Source: Myxococcaceae bacterium JPH2 (GTDB taxonomy: Bacteria > Myxococcota > Myxococcia > Myxococcales > Myxococcaceae). From it: DNA of 48,236 nt. Position 1 is the stretch's first letter; every line of letters begins with the position of its first letter. Shown one piece after another: positions 18,411-27,706 of the stretch. The notes beneath the pieces were generated by a model. That model did no database searches, was not told the origin of the DNA, and was given only the letters and a program-made list of their open reading frames with translations. The translations under genes were made by a program, and so were the position numbers. The stretch is from positions 1 to 48,236 of the forward strand of contig JAEMGR010000027.1 of the NCBI GenBank assembly GCA_016458225.1, written 5' to 3'.

Positions 18411-20039
18411 TCACACCACGTCGGGGTGGTACGGCTCGAAGTCGCCCGTCTTGTCGAACATGTCCGAGACGGGGACGGTCTTCTTGGGGGCCATGAGGAC
18501 AGAGTCCGTCACGGAGGCCGTGCACGAGAAGCCACCGACGGGGGTGGGGTCCCCCAGCTGCCCCGCTACTTCGGTTCGCTTCTTGTTCTCCGCGAGGCCG
18601 TGGGCGAGCCGGTAGAGCGAGAAGGGCTTCCAGCCATGGTTGTAGATGGGAGGCCGTTGTCGGCAGAGGAGGTAGGCCCACGAGCCGGTCAGCACGAGCC
18701 CCTTGAGATGGGTCGACAGCGAGGCGACGTAGTCGCGATGGTCGGCGCTATCGAGCGGGAGGGATTGGAAGGGCGTCTTGGCGGTGTAGCTGATGCTTCC
18801 GCTGAAGAAGATGACATTCTGAAGCGCAGCATCCGCTGGCGTCGGGAGCGTGCCGGCATACTCCCGCATCTGGGCCAGCTCCTTGCGGAGGTTGGTCCAG
18901 ACCTCCGCGGGGTCCTTGAAGCCATCCGAGGGCGTGCGGCTCGAGATGCGGCCCATGGTCTCGGGCAGGCCGGTGATGTCGAAGCCGATGAGCTTGGCCG
19001 CGGGGCGCGTGGCGGTCTCCGTCTCCTGGGCGCTCATGAGATAGCTGCCCAGCGCGGCTCGCAGGTAGGGGATGAGCGCGGTCGGGCCATCAATCGCACC
19101 GTCGCCCCACTGGGTGTAGCTGTTGCGCAGGACGTCCCGGTCGATGGTGAAGAACACGTACTTGATGGGGGCGTCGAAGTACTGTTCGACCGACTTCCAG
19201 AACGCGGTGAAGATGTTCTTCAGCGCCTCCTCGCGCTCCTCCATGTTGGAGATGGCCAGCACCTCCTCGCTGATGGTGGGCTTCGTGGGGACGGTGCCTT
19301 GGCCTCCCGCGGCGACGAAGTGATTCCCGCGCCCCTTGGGGTGGTTGAACGTCGAGAGGTAGCACGCGGGGACGCCTTCGCCGTGGATGGCGGTGACGAG
19401 CATGCCGCCCCATCGGTCACTGGCGACGAAGCGCGAGGCCTTGGTGCCGGCGTCGGAGTGGCTGTCGAAGTTGAGGACCGCGACGGGCCCGTCCAGCTTG
19501 CCTTGTGCCTTCAGGGCCTTCGCCGCGTAGAACCCCCACAGGTAGCCCGTGGTGTGAAAGCTGTTGTTGTCGCAGAGGGTGAAGAGCGGGAAGCCCATCG
19601 ACGGGCTCAGCTTGATGAGGCCGTCGATGAAGGCATCCATCTGCTCCTTCGGGACCGCGGAGGACTTGTTGGTCTCCGTCACGGACGAAGGCGGGGGCTC
19701 CGAGGTGAGGGCGATCGAGGTGGCGATCTTCGTCCCGATGGAGACCGACGGAATGATCTGCGAGGTCGACGTGCTCTCCTTCACCTTCAGGGGCGAGGGC
19801 TTCGGGGAGACGGACACGATGCTGGGAGGTGTCTCCTGAACCTGAAGCATCGGAGACGACTTCAGGAGGCTCTGGGTTGGCGGAGATGTGACCGGAACCG
19901 TGAACTGAGGCTTCGGCTTGGGAAGGACCGTGGGCGGAAGCTTGGGCACGTCGTCCGACGAGGACGTGGTGCCGTCCGTGCACTTCGGGCACGAGCTGCC
20001 CTGATAGAAGGCCTTGTGGGTCTGACAGAAACCGGCCAT
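18411..20039 (-). CDS. Arginase/deacetylase-fold (UPF0489-like) protein with N-terminal zinc-knuckle motif
   Basis: A 542-residue protein. ATG at 20039 has GGAGGAG upstream. Residues 5-20 hold a CxxH...CxxC knuckle (Cys5, His8, Cys17, Cys20). About 25-130 is a Ser/Pro/Thr/Lys-rich linker. From about 133 a globular domain contains VAVLNFDSHSDAG (Asp192, His194, Asp196, like the DxHxD metal motif of ureohydrolases) and YVFFTIDRDVL (Asp300, Asp302, like SxDxD). The third Asp of the arginase SxDxDxxDP motif is replaced, and an upstream His162 (NSFH) may be the first metal ligand. This resembles UPF0489-like ureohydrolase-fold proteins more than classical arginases. Enzyme activity and substrate are unknown. 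It lies 50 bp downstream of tryptophanase on the same strand. Confidence 0.7.
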   Translation of the reverse strand: MAGFCQTHKAFYQGSSCPKCTDGTTSSSDDVPKLPPTVLPKPKPQFTVPVTSPPTQSLLKSSPMLQVQETPPSIVSVSPKPSPLKVKESTSTSQIIPSVSIGTKIATSIALTSEPPPSSVTETNKSSAVPKEQMDAFIDGLIKLSPSMGFPLFTLCDNNSFHTTGYLWGFYAAKALKAQGKLDGPVAVLNFDSHSDAGTKASRFVASDRWGGMLVTAIHGEGVPACYLSTFNHPKGRGNHFVAAGGQGTVPTKPTISEEVLAISNMEEREEALKNIFTAFWKSVEQYFDAPIKYVFFTIDRDVLRNSYTQWGDGAIDGPTALIPYLRAALGSYLMSAQETETATRPAAKLIGFDITGLPETMGRISSRTPSDGFKDPAEVWTNLRKELAQMREYAGTLPTPADAALQNVIFFSGSISYTAKTPFQSLPLDSADHRDYVASLSTHLKGLVLTGSWAYLLCRQRPPIYNHGWKPFSLYRLAHGLAENKKRTEVAGQLGDPTPVGGFSCTASVTDSVLMAPKKTVPVSDMFDKTGDFEPYHPDVV

Positions 20040-20089
20040 CGCGGACTCCTCCGGGTGGAATGAGCCCCAGCATAGAGCGCAGTTCGCGG

Positions 20090-21478
20090 CTATTCGAGCG
20101 GCTCCAGGTGAGCCTGGAAGTGGCGCAAGAGTGGTGGCTCCCAGGTGATGCGAAAGCCGCGCTGGATGGCGCTCGCGCGCTTCTTGATGGCGACGAGGGC
20201 CTCGGCGACCACGTCCAGATGGGCCTGGGTGTAGACCCGGCGCGGCAGGGCCAGCCGGGTGAACTCGAAGTCGGCCTTCAACTGCTCACCGGTATCGGGG
20301 GCTCTGCCCAGCATGAAGCTGCCGATGTCGCAGGCGCGAATGCCTGCTTCCTTGTACAGCTCCACCGCCAGGACCTGTCCCGGGAACTCGGTATAGGGCA
20401 GTTGGGGGTACATCGCGGCGGCGTCGACATAGAGGCCGTGTCCGCCCACGGGGCTCTGATAGGCGATGCCCGCGTGGTCCAGCTTCGCCGCCAGGTACTC
20501 CAGTTGCCCCACCCGGTACCGAAGGTAGGCCTCGTCCGTGCCCTCGTACAGTCCAATGGACAGGGCCTCCAGGTCACGCCCGGCGAGTCCGCCATAGGTA
20601 TAGAAGCCCTCGTGGTTGATGCATTGGGCCTTGATGGCGGCGACCCACGGGGACTCGGGGTCCTTCACGCCAACGAGCCCACCGATGTTCACCAGGGCAT
20701 CCTTCTTGGATGACATGACGAACATGTCGCCAAGGCTGAACAGCTCTCGGATGATGCTCCGGATGGGGGTGTCCTTGAACTCCAGTTCGTCGCGCTGGAT
20801 GAAGAAGCAGTTCTCGGCGTAGCGAGCGCCGTCGATGCAGAGCGGCAGGTGGTGCTGGCGACAGACGGCCGCCACGTCGCGGAGGTTGCGCATGCTCACC
20901 GGCTGGCCCCCTGCGGAGTTGTTGGTGATGGTCATGACCACCAACCCGATGTTCTTCGCGCCGTGCTCGGCGATGAGGGCCTCCATCCGGCCGATGTCCA
21001 TGTTGCCCTTGAAGGGGGCTCGCCGGGTTGGGACCTTGGCGTCTTCCACCACGGCGTCCAACGGACGCGCGCCCGCGAGGATGACGTGGGCTCGCGTGGT
21101 GTCGAAGAACGTGTTGGAGATGGCGTACTTGTCTTGAGAGAGGAAGAGCGGCAGCAGGACCTTCTCCGCCGCGCGGCCCTGGTGGACCGGCTGAATGTAG
21201 TCGTATCCGAAGAGGTCCTGCCCGGCGGCGATGAGCTTGTAATAGCTGGATGCGCCCGCGTAGGTCTCATCTCCGCGCATCACTCCGGCCCATTGCTCCG
21301 TGCTCATGGCGCTGGTGCCGGAGTCGGTGAGCAGGTCGATATAACAATCCTCGCTCCGCAGGCCGAAGAGGTTGTGTCGGGCGGCGGCAATCCTGGCTTC
21401 GCGTTCTGCTCGGGTCAGCTTGTGAAGGGGCTCGACGACTTTGATACGAAAGGGTTCAGGAATGTAAGGGTGGACCAT
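20090..21478 (-). CDS. tnaA: Tryptophanase (tryptophan indole-lyase)
   Basis: A 462-residue PLP enzyme that splits L-tryptophan to indole, pyruvate and ammonia. The N-terminus [21 protein letters not shown] and motifs [17 protein letters not shown]-like [34 protein letters not shown] (Asp216, Arg219) and the PLP lysine Lys259 in [13 protein letters not shown] are intact. It is called tryptophanase rather than tyrosine phenol-lyase because the late segment reads [14 protein letters not shown], as in TnaA (GIRAVEIGSF); the substrate-binding Arg of tyrosine phenol-lyase (MERG) is absent here. ATG at 21478 matches family length; the frame continues 111 codons upstream without homology. It may be co-transcribed with the arginase-fold gene. 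Confidence 0.94.
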   Translation of the reverse strand: MVHPYIPEPFRIKVVEPLHKLTRAEREARIAAARHNLFGLRSEDCYIDLLTDSGTSAMSTEQWAGVMRGDETYAGASSYYKLIAAGQDLFGYDYIQPVHQGRAAEKVLLPLFLSQDKYAISNTFFDTTRAHVILAGARPLDAVVEDAKVPTRRAPFKGNMDIGRMEALIAEHGAKNIGLVVMTITNNSAGGQPVSMRNLRDVAAVCRQHHLPLCIDGARYAENCFFIQRDELEFKDTPIRSIIRELFSLGDMFVMSSKKDALVNIGGLVGVKDPESPWVAAIKAQCINHEGFYTYGGLAGRDLEALSIGLYEGTDEAYLRYRVGQLEYLAAKLDHAGIAYQSPVGGHGLYVDAAAMYPQLPYTEFPGQVLAVELYKEAGIRACDIGSFMLGRAPDTGEQLKADFEFTRLALPRRVYTQAHLDVVAEALVAIKKRASAIQRGFRITWEPPLLRHFQAHLEPLE

Positions 21479-22517
21479 CTGTTCGCCATCCAAGGCAGTG
21501 CCGCGCGAAACTAGGAATGGGCGCGGCTGCGCGCAGCGAAATCGCGATGGATGCTGGGGGCAGGGCAGTGTTTGAAACCAGCGCAACCGCTCCGGCTCCT
21601 GTGTGGCGTGGAATGAGGCGTGCGACGCACGAGGGGCGTTGGAGGCGCATGGCGCACCCTCTGGCGGCTCGTGATACCTCACGTGACTCATTGTCTGTGA
21701 CGTGCTTCCTGCGACAATGCGGGCAATGTTTTGCGTGGTCATGAAATTCGAGTGACTCTGGCAAATGACGTAATGGCTGTAGATGTTGGTCCAGGGGGCG
21801 AGCCAAGCCACCGCCAGCCGACGGAAGCCACGCCAAGGGGCTCTCGAAACCCGTATGAGGTGAGGGCACCGGCGCCGAGGGTGTCCTATCGAGGGGCCTG
21901 ATTCGGTATGTGCACCGCGTCATGCACGTCGTGTGAGATGGTGGGGCGTCGCCCGTCGCGCAGCGTACGGGCGGCCTCCTGTCGGGGCTCGACTCAGTAT
22001 TTGTTCACGTCCTGAGCCGGCCAAGAGTCGCGGCCCTGCGTCATATCGGATGGCTCCATCGTTCTCCTGACGTCAGGGAGGACTGCTCAATGGCGCTGTG
22101 CTGGCGCTTTCGTTCGATGTGTCCAGAACGTTCTTGTTTCCGTTCATGTGGGACTCAAGGCAGGTCTCTCGCAGGTCGCCTCCGAGCGGCGAATGGTTCA
22201 TCGGGTAGCGGAGCCGCTGCAGCGGTACTGCGTGCGTTCCCGGAGGAGGTCACCTCGCGTGACCTGAGCTCCGATGGGCGGCGTCCCTCGTCACCTTCCT
22301 GGGAGAGTGCCTGTCGCTTCGCATCGCGTGCTGACCTTGGAGATCGTTCGCGCATCGGCGCAGGTTTGACGTCGAACTTGGTGTCCTCGCCGCAGATGTA
22401 CCGGGCGCGTGATGCGCGCCTGCGCATGGGCGACCTTCTTCGTCGCTTTCTCTTTAAGGTCTGGCGGAGGAGTGGGGGGAGGCGGATCGTTTACAGTGTG
22501 CGTGCGAGGGGGAATGC
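21479..22517. other. Long intergenic/leader region upstream of tnaA and of the PDZ gene
   Basis: About 1 kb with lower GC than its surroundings and no large gene. It should contain the divergent promoters for tnaA (minus) and the broken PDZ gene (plus). The only translation signal I can support is the 21-codon ORF at 21994-22059. Frames of 60-170 codons elsewhere here are Arg/Ser/Cys-rich and unlike proteins. Confidence 0.5.
21994..22059 (-). CDS. 21-residue ORF with strong ribosome site; possible tna leader peptide
   Basis: ATG at 22059 follows AGGAG with 5-nt spacing, and a TGA ends the frame at 21994. The peptide has one Trp (residue 13), an Asp four residues later (Asp17) and an Asn-Lys near the end. 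The Trp-x3-Asp spacing equals the Trp12/Asp16 pair of Escherichia coli TnaC, but there is no C-terminal proline and tnaA begins about 515 bp downstream, farther than in known tna operons. It is on the same strand as tnaA. It could equally be a small unrelated protein. Confidence 0.4.
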   Translation of the reverse strand: MEPSDMTQGRDSWPAQDVNKY

Positions 22518-24490
22518 ATGCGAATCTCAGCCAGAGAGCGGTTCAAGAGCGTGCTGTTCGCAGGAGTGGTCGTTTCCGTTGTCGGGTTGTTGATCGCGGT
22601 TGCGTTGCGTAGGGGAGCCTCCCTGTGCCGCAGGTGCCGCTGTCCGCACTCGAACGCGAACGCGCTCCGTTACAGAGGCATTCATCCCCAGGCGTGCGCG
22701 CTGCGCTCCCTCAGTCTGCGGCCTTGCCTGACTCAGGCACTCCGGTATTCCCTCACAGCTGATTGGAAGGACGTGTCATCTCCGCGGTGAGCGGAATGGG
22801 CCTCCCCGGTGCGTTCGTGCTCTTGAGGCACCCGGGGCGTGTCGAGCAGGTTGTGACAGGCGAAGAGGGACAATTCTTCTACGAGCCTCCCCTGGATGGG
22901 GACACCGCGATCGCGAGCGTGACGAAGGAGGGATTTCGCCCATACGCTCCCGCGCCTCGCCAAGGCGAGATTCACTTCTGGGGGAGTGCTGGAGCCCGAG
23001 TCGGTGGAGTCACCATTGCTCTGCATCCGCTCGTGATGTTTGACGGCGTGGTGCTGGATGAGCAGGGGCATCCCGTGAGTGGCGCCTCGGTCTATTTCGT
23101 CGCCACGGGACACTTGAATACGGAGTTCGCTAAGACCCCGAAGGTGCGTTCCGATTCCGAGGGCAAGTTCAGACTGCCGTTGATTCCGGATGCCATGGTG
23201 GAGGCGTCCCTGGGCGACAGGGTATCTCGATCCGAATGCTTGGAATGGACAACGCAGTATCCCCTTACTATCCAATTCGAGGGGCGCCACGAGAGCGAGA
23301 TGCAGAGGTCAATCGAAGGTATTGTGCTGGATGCCCGCGGTGACCCGGTTCCCGACGTTGTCGTCGAGGCTCAAGAAGTCATCGGCGTTGCGATGCGCGA
23401 GAAGGAGGATGGTTCAGGCTCGCGCACCTCTCCTCCTCCTCGCATGATGGAGTTCAGAGCGAATGTCATTGGACACTCCGATGAACTCGGGCGGTTCATG
23501 TTGGGTCCGCTGGAGAGTGGTCTCTACCGAGTATTCGTCCCTGGGGAGGATACGGAGGGCTCGATTGTCGAGGACGGGACGCGGGACCTGGCCATCCGGC
23601 TCGAAACTCCCGGACAGCTTCTCGGGCGTGTCACCGTGAAGGGAGAAGGCGCTCCGGTTGAGTCCTTCACCGTGATGCTCTTCAGGGACGTGGCTGCCTC
23701 GCAAGTGATGATCGGGGTTGCCCGGCAAGAACGGCAGCGATTCCACTTCTTCAGCGCAGGGGGAACGTACTCGATAGCGCGCCTCCACCCGGGCACGTAT
23801 GCGATGACCGTCACCGCACCGGGCTACCGTGATGCATCCGTTGATGATTTCGTGGTCTCGGCAAATGAGGACCAGTGTCTGGATTTTGAGCTCGTCCCGG
23901 CAAGCCGTGCGCATGGCATCGTGGTGGATGCGAGTACGGGGACGCCGATTCGAGGTGCGCGGATCACGACGCGGGAACCTGAGTCCCGAGGACTATTCTG
24001 GCAGGCGCTGCGCTCGGAGACTCCGGAGATTGACGCTGAGGATGCCTGGTCCGATGCGGATGGCCGCTTCTCATTGGCTCGGACGAGCTCTGCCTTCAGG
24101 GTGGAGCGAGCTGGATATATGAGCTGGGAGCAACGGATGATGTCCTCCGAAGCCGCCTATCGGATTCAGTTGAGCCCTCTGGTGGGGGATGCGGGTGTGG
24201 GAGTGGAGTTCGGGGGAGTGGGGATGAGCTGGCAGCGTCCAGAGGACGGCGACGACAGGGGGCTCCCAGTCCTCGAAGTACAGCACGAGAGCCCCGCCGA
24301 GCGGGCTGGCGTCCTGTCCGGGGACCGATTGGAGGCGGTCGACGGGACTCCAGTTCAGAGCCTGAGCGACGGTGAGATGATCGCCTTGATTCGTGGCGAT
24401 GTCGGCACGCCCGTGATGCTCCGTGTCCGAAGAGGAGACCAGACACTCCACGACATCGTGATCGTCCGAGGACGGCTCATCTCGCAGTAG
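22518..24490 (+). pseudogene. Carboxypeptidase-regulatory-like/PDZ protein, disrupted by frameshift and in-frame stop
   Basis: The N-terminus (ATG 22518 after GAGGGGG) encodes a basic start and one membrane helix (FAGVVVSVVGLLIAVAL). The frame then goes wrong: protein-like sequence (VPQVPLSALERERAPLQ...) continues in another frame from about 22611, and this frame meets TGA at 22760-22762. It then stays open from LEGRVISAVSGMGLPGAFV to 24490. That 575-codon body has several carboxypeptidase-regulatory-like beta-sandwich repeats (FDGVVLDEQGHPVSGASV, IEGIVLDARGDPVPDVVV, AHGIVVDASTGTPIRGARI) and a C-terminal PDZ domain (SPAERAGVLSGDRLEAVDGTPV). TTG at 22763 directly after the stop has no ribosome site. 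Either a recent pseudogene or two sequencing errors. Confidence 0.75.
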
Positions 24491-26624
24491 CGCGCTGGCC
24501 CGCGGCGTTCGTCATGACGCCGCCTTGCTCCAGGACCTCGAAGAGGGCGAGGAGCGCCTCAACTGGGATGGCGTGGCCGTACTCGGCATAGGCCGCGTCG
24601 CGGATGTCCGCCACGGAGCGCTGGCCGTTGGCGTAGCTCGCGATGGCGTCGGGCAGTTCGTAGAAGCGCAGCTCGCTCTCGCCTCGCTCCCGCAGGGCCT
24701 GCGTCGCCGTGGTCATCGCTTCCTGCACGGTGGTGACCCGGGCCTTGGTCTCGGGAGTTGCCTTGCCCGCGAGCTCCTCGAAGGAGGTCAACTCCTGCCC
24801 CGTGACTCGCCGGGGAATGAAGGCCCTCGCACGACGCTCCGCTTCCGTGGGCACGGGCTCGCGGGTGACTCCGCGCTCACGTCCGTCCGCGTCCACTCGA
24901 CCCAGGGCCTGGGCCTCCGCGGTCTCCAGGGCCTTCACCATGCGCTGGATGGGCGCGGGCGCGGCGCCCAATGGCAGACATGAGCGGAGCGCCTCGCGCT
25001 CGCGCTGGTAGCCCACGCGCACCGAGGCGCGCGCCAAGGCATACGTGGTGGCGAGCTGCTCAGGGGCTGCGGAGGCCAGGTTCCGGCGCGCGGTGAACTC
25101 GTCCTCCCCCACGCGCCGCGCTGCGTGCACCGCCACCAGCCGCGCCAGCTCCAGCGCGCCGGGGCCCTCCGCCCACGCGGCGACGGTGATGGAGGCGAGG
25201 CTCGCGAACGCGGCGCGGTGAAGCTGCGTGGGGTCCACGAACTCGGGGCGATCCCCGCTCGTGTGGTAGCCATCATCCGGCCACGTAGCGAAGGCCACCC
25301 CGGGGATGCCGTGGTCGTTGAAGAGCTGGTGGTCCGAGCCTCGGCCGTACCGCTCCATGTGCGCGTCCAGGACATCGCGCGACCCATTCACCGAGGTGAT
25401 GCGGAAGTCCTTCCGCGTGGGATAGGCCACGCCGTTGAAGCGGTTCATGAAGGCCACCGTGGACTCCGACACGGCGTTCACGAAGCTGGCGTTCCAGTCC
25501 GGCGTGTACGAGACCTGGAAGCGCGAGTGCGCTCGGGTCACGCTCGCCCCGAGCATGTCGAAGTTGAACTGCGCCACGCGCCGCACCGGCTCCGCGCCAT
25601 GGTGCGAGAACCATTCGCGCGTGCCGGAGAACTCGGGCAGCCACACGACGCGCAGGCTGCGCTCGGGTGGCGGCAGCACGCCGCGGCGGATCAGCGTGGA
25701 ATACGTCCGCACCACCTCCAGCAGCGTGGCCGAACCCGAGGCGTTGTCATCGGCGCCCGGCTTGTAGTGGTCCAGGTGCCCGGTGAGCACCACCTCCTCG
25801 CCCGCGCGCTTGCCGGGAATCACCCCACTGACGAGGCTGAAGTGTCCCTCGAAGGTCTCGGCCGCGATGCTCACGTCCACCTTCACCGGGCCCGCCTGGG
25901 TCTGCGCGCGCAGCTCACGCCCCTGGCGATCCGACACCATGAACAAGAAGGGTGAGCGGCCCGCGGCGGTCCTCAGCGTGCGCGGAACCAGGGCCCAACC
26001 CACTTGGTCCGGAAAGTCTCCATCCATGCGGTTCGGCGCGTTCCAGGGCGGCGTCGAGTAGGACGACACTGCGCCCACCGCGCCGCGCTCGATGGCCTTG
26101 CGCATGACAGCCCCGGGGTGGCTCTGGGTGAGGACCACCTTGCCCGTGAGGTCCTTGCCCGCGTAGTCCGAGTCCTGCGTGCCCAGGCCCACGTCGACCA
26201 GCTCGATGCCCGTGCCCTCGAAGGCGCCGCTGCTGGCCGCCAGGGACATGGGGAGGTCCGCGAACGATGTGACTTTGTATCCATGCGGACCGGACACCCG
26301 CAGCTCGCCCCGCGTCGCGCGCCACTGCGTTCCGTCCTTCATTGCCTCGAGGTGGACGTCTTGCAGTCCAGCGGCCTCGGCGGCGGTCTTCGTCCACTCG
26401 GCGGCCTCGGTGTATCCGCCGTGGAGGTCTCTCGCGATGAGCGAGAGGCGCTGCACGTCGTCGTGAATGCGGTCTCCCGAGCTCTCCTGGATGAGCGCGC
26501 GGACGACGTCGTCTCGCAGCACGAGTCCCGTGGTGGGAGAGACCGGCCCCAGCGGCGATGCGACGGACTGTGCCGAGGCGGGGAGCGCGGCGAGGACCCA
26601 GAAAACGAGAGGAGGAAGGCGCAT
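24477..26624 (-). CDS. Secreted M28-family zinc aminopeptidase with PA domain
   Basis: A 715-residue exported peptidase with signal peptide (VFWVLAALPASAQS). About 130-230 forms a protease-associated domain (GTGIELVDVGLGTQDSDYAGKDLTGKVVL). The M28 core carries two-zinc ligands and catalytic residues: TGHLDHYKPGADDNASGSAT (His, bridging Asp), PEFSGTREW (Glu), QFNFDMLG (Asp) and DDGYHTSGD (last His). A long helical C-terminal extension (about 500-715) of unknown role follows. ATG at 26624 has GGGAGTGAGG upstream. Only 12 bp separate it from the DUF488 gene, so it is probably the third gene of an operon. Its 3' end overlaps the convergent PDZ pseudogene by 14 bp. Confidence 0.93.
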   Translation of the reverse strand: MRLPPLVFWVLAALPASAQSVASPLGPVSPTTGLVLRDDVVRALIQESSGDRIHDDVQRLSLIARDLHGGYTEAAEWTKTAAEAAGLQDVHLEAMKDGTQWRATRGELRVSGPHGYKVTSFADLPMSLAASSGAFEGTGIELVDVGLGTQDSDYAGKDLTGKVVLTQSHPGAVMRKAIERGAVGAVSSYSTPPWNAPNRMDGDFPDQVGWALVPRTLRTAAGRSPFLFMVSDRQGRELRAQTQAGPVKVDVSIAAETFEGHFSLVSGVIPGKRAGEEVVLTGHLDHYKPGADDNASGSATLLEVVRTYSTLIRRGVLPPPERSLRVVWLPEFSGTREWFSHHGAEPVRRVAQFNFDMLGASVTRAHSRFQVSYTPDWNASFVNAVSESTVAFMNRFNGVAYPTRKDFRITSVNGSRDVLDAHMERYGRGSDHQLFNDHGIPGVAFATWPDDGYHTSGDRPEFVDPTQLHRAAFASLASITVAAWAEGPGALELARLVAVHAARRVGEDEFTARRNLASAAPEQLATTYALARASVRVGYQREREALRSCLPLGAAPAPIQRMVKALETAEAQALGRVDADGRERGVTREPVPTEAERRARAFIPRRVTGQELTSFEELAGKATPETKARVTTVQEAMTTATQALRERGESELRFYELPDAIASYANGQRSVADIRDAAYAEYGHAIPVEALLALFEVLEQGGVMTNAAGQRATAR

Positions 26625-26636
26625 GGCCTCACTCCC

Positions 26637-27023
26637 TTACTCCAATCGCGCGCCGCGCGCCTCGAACAGCTCGCGCAAGACGGAGCGATGGCAGCGCGCC
26701 GCGTCCTCGCAGTAGCACCCGACCGAGAAGTCCGCCGTATGGGACAGCGCGGCGAGCAGGTCGAGGGTGCGGCTCGCGGCGGGCTCGGCCATCTCGGCGC
26801 GATAGCGCTTCGTGAACGCCGCCCAGTCCTTGTCCGTCTGCGCGTGTTGCCCGAGCTTCACCACCTCGGGACTGGGTGCCAGCTCCGGGTACCAGACGTC
26901 ATACCAATCATCCGAGGCGAAGCGAGCCGCGGGGACTCCGCGCGGGGGGCGGCGCACGGTGCCGATGCGCAGGCCCTCTTGCGCGACGCGAGGAGTCCCC
27001 AGACGAACGATGCGGACGGTCAT
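26637..27023 (-). CDS. DUF488 family protein
   Basis: A 128-residue cytosolic protein with family hallmarks: an early VRLGTPR segment, WYDVWYPELAPS, DWAAFTKRYRAEM and the conserved C-terminal GCYCEDAARCHRSVLREL, whose Cys and His are typical of DUF488. Biochemical function is not established for the family. Its ATG overlaps the stop of the NTF2-like gene by 4 nt (ATGA), which indicates translational coupling; the M28 gene follows 12 bp later. Confidence 0.9.
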   Translation of the reverse strand: MTVRIVRLGTPRVAQEGLRIGTVRRPPRGVPAARFASDDWYDVWYPELAPSPEVVKLGQHAQTDKDWAAFTKRYRAEMAEPAASRTLDLLAALSHTADFSVGCYCEDAARCHRSVLRELFEARGARLE

Positions 27024-27499
27024 GGGGCCGCTTTTAGCACCGGCGCCTTGCGCTCCTCATGGAAGGACTTGTTGATGATGCGCCACTCCCCCTTCACCTG
27101 GAGCAGCGTCAAGTACGAGGTGTAGCGGCTCTCGGGCCCGTCCTCGACCACCGTGGCGACGGCCATGGTCCCCAGGACCTGCACCGCACGGATGTCGCGA
27201 TGCCACGCGCCCGCATCCGGCCTGGGCTTGCCCGCGGGCGAGCGGTAGTGGTCCGCGAAGCGCTTGAAGTGCTCGTCGATGCTCATGACTTGCACGGCGC
27301 CGTCTCGCACGAACGTCAGCCGCGCGTCGGGCCAATAGGCTTGCTGGAGGGACTCGACCTTGCCGGTGGAGTGTCCTTGGAGGAGCGCCTCCAAGGGTTT
27401 GTGCACGGCTGCTTCGTCGCTTGGGTCCGCGCCCGCGTCGCGGGGCGCGAGTGTCACGCCCGAGAGCAGCAGGCTCATGCACAGCATCCAGGTCTTCAT
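27020..27499 (-). CDS. Exported NTF2/SnoaL-like protein
   Basis: A 159-residue protein with a signal peptide (MKTWMLCMSLLLSGVTLA). The mature part is an alpha/beta cone of the NTF2-like superfamily: HKPLEALLQGHSTGKVESLQQAYWPDARL, then SIDEHFKRFADHYRS and paired strands ending SYLTLLQVKGEWRIINKSFHEE. Such domains bind small ligands or act as lumazine/limonene-epoxide-type enzymes; no catalytic pair can be assigned. ATG at 27499 has AGGAAG upstream. It is first in the NTF2-DUF488-M28 gene set. Confidence 0.85.
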   Translation of the reverse strand: MKTWMLCMSLLLSGVTLAPRDAGADPSDEAAVHKPLEALLQGHSTGKVESLQQAYWPDARLTFVRDGAVQVMSIDEHFKRFADHYRSPAGKPRPDAGAWHRDIRAVQVLGTMAVATVVEDGPESRYTSYLTLLQVKGEWRIINKSFHEERKAPVLKAAP

Positions 27500-27706
27500 G
27501 GGGAGCTTCCTCGCAGGGGAGACGGGAGCTTCGTCTCGTCGGTCCGCGCGAAGGCTAGAGGGCGAGCGAAGCGCGAGCCCGGGCGAATCGGTCAATGAAC
27601 CGAAGGCGTCGGTGAAGTGCGCTGACGCACCGATGAAGCGAGCGCCTCCGGAGACCCGTGCCGCGAGTCCCCGGAGGCGGTTGCGCCTCATCCGTGCGCC
27701 AGCGCA

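Noticed and set aside
18426-20063. 545-codon plus-strand frame
   Set aside because: Antisense to the arginase-fold gene; low-complexity Arg/Glu/Gly sequence.
21479-21811. 111-codon N-terminal extension of tryptophanase, beginning with two Trp residues
   Set aside because: It has no homology to the family and poor codon bias; the ATG at 21478 gives the standard length.
22155-22593. Overlapping 90- and 167-codon frames upstream of the PDZ gene
   Set aside because: Arg/Ser/Cys-rich with poor third-position bias and no ribosome site; probably regulatory DNA.
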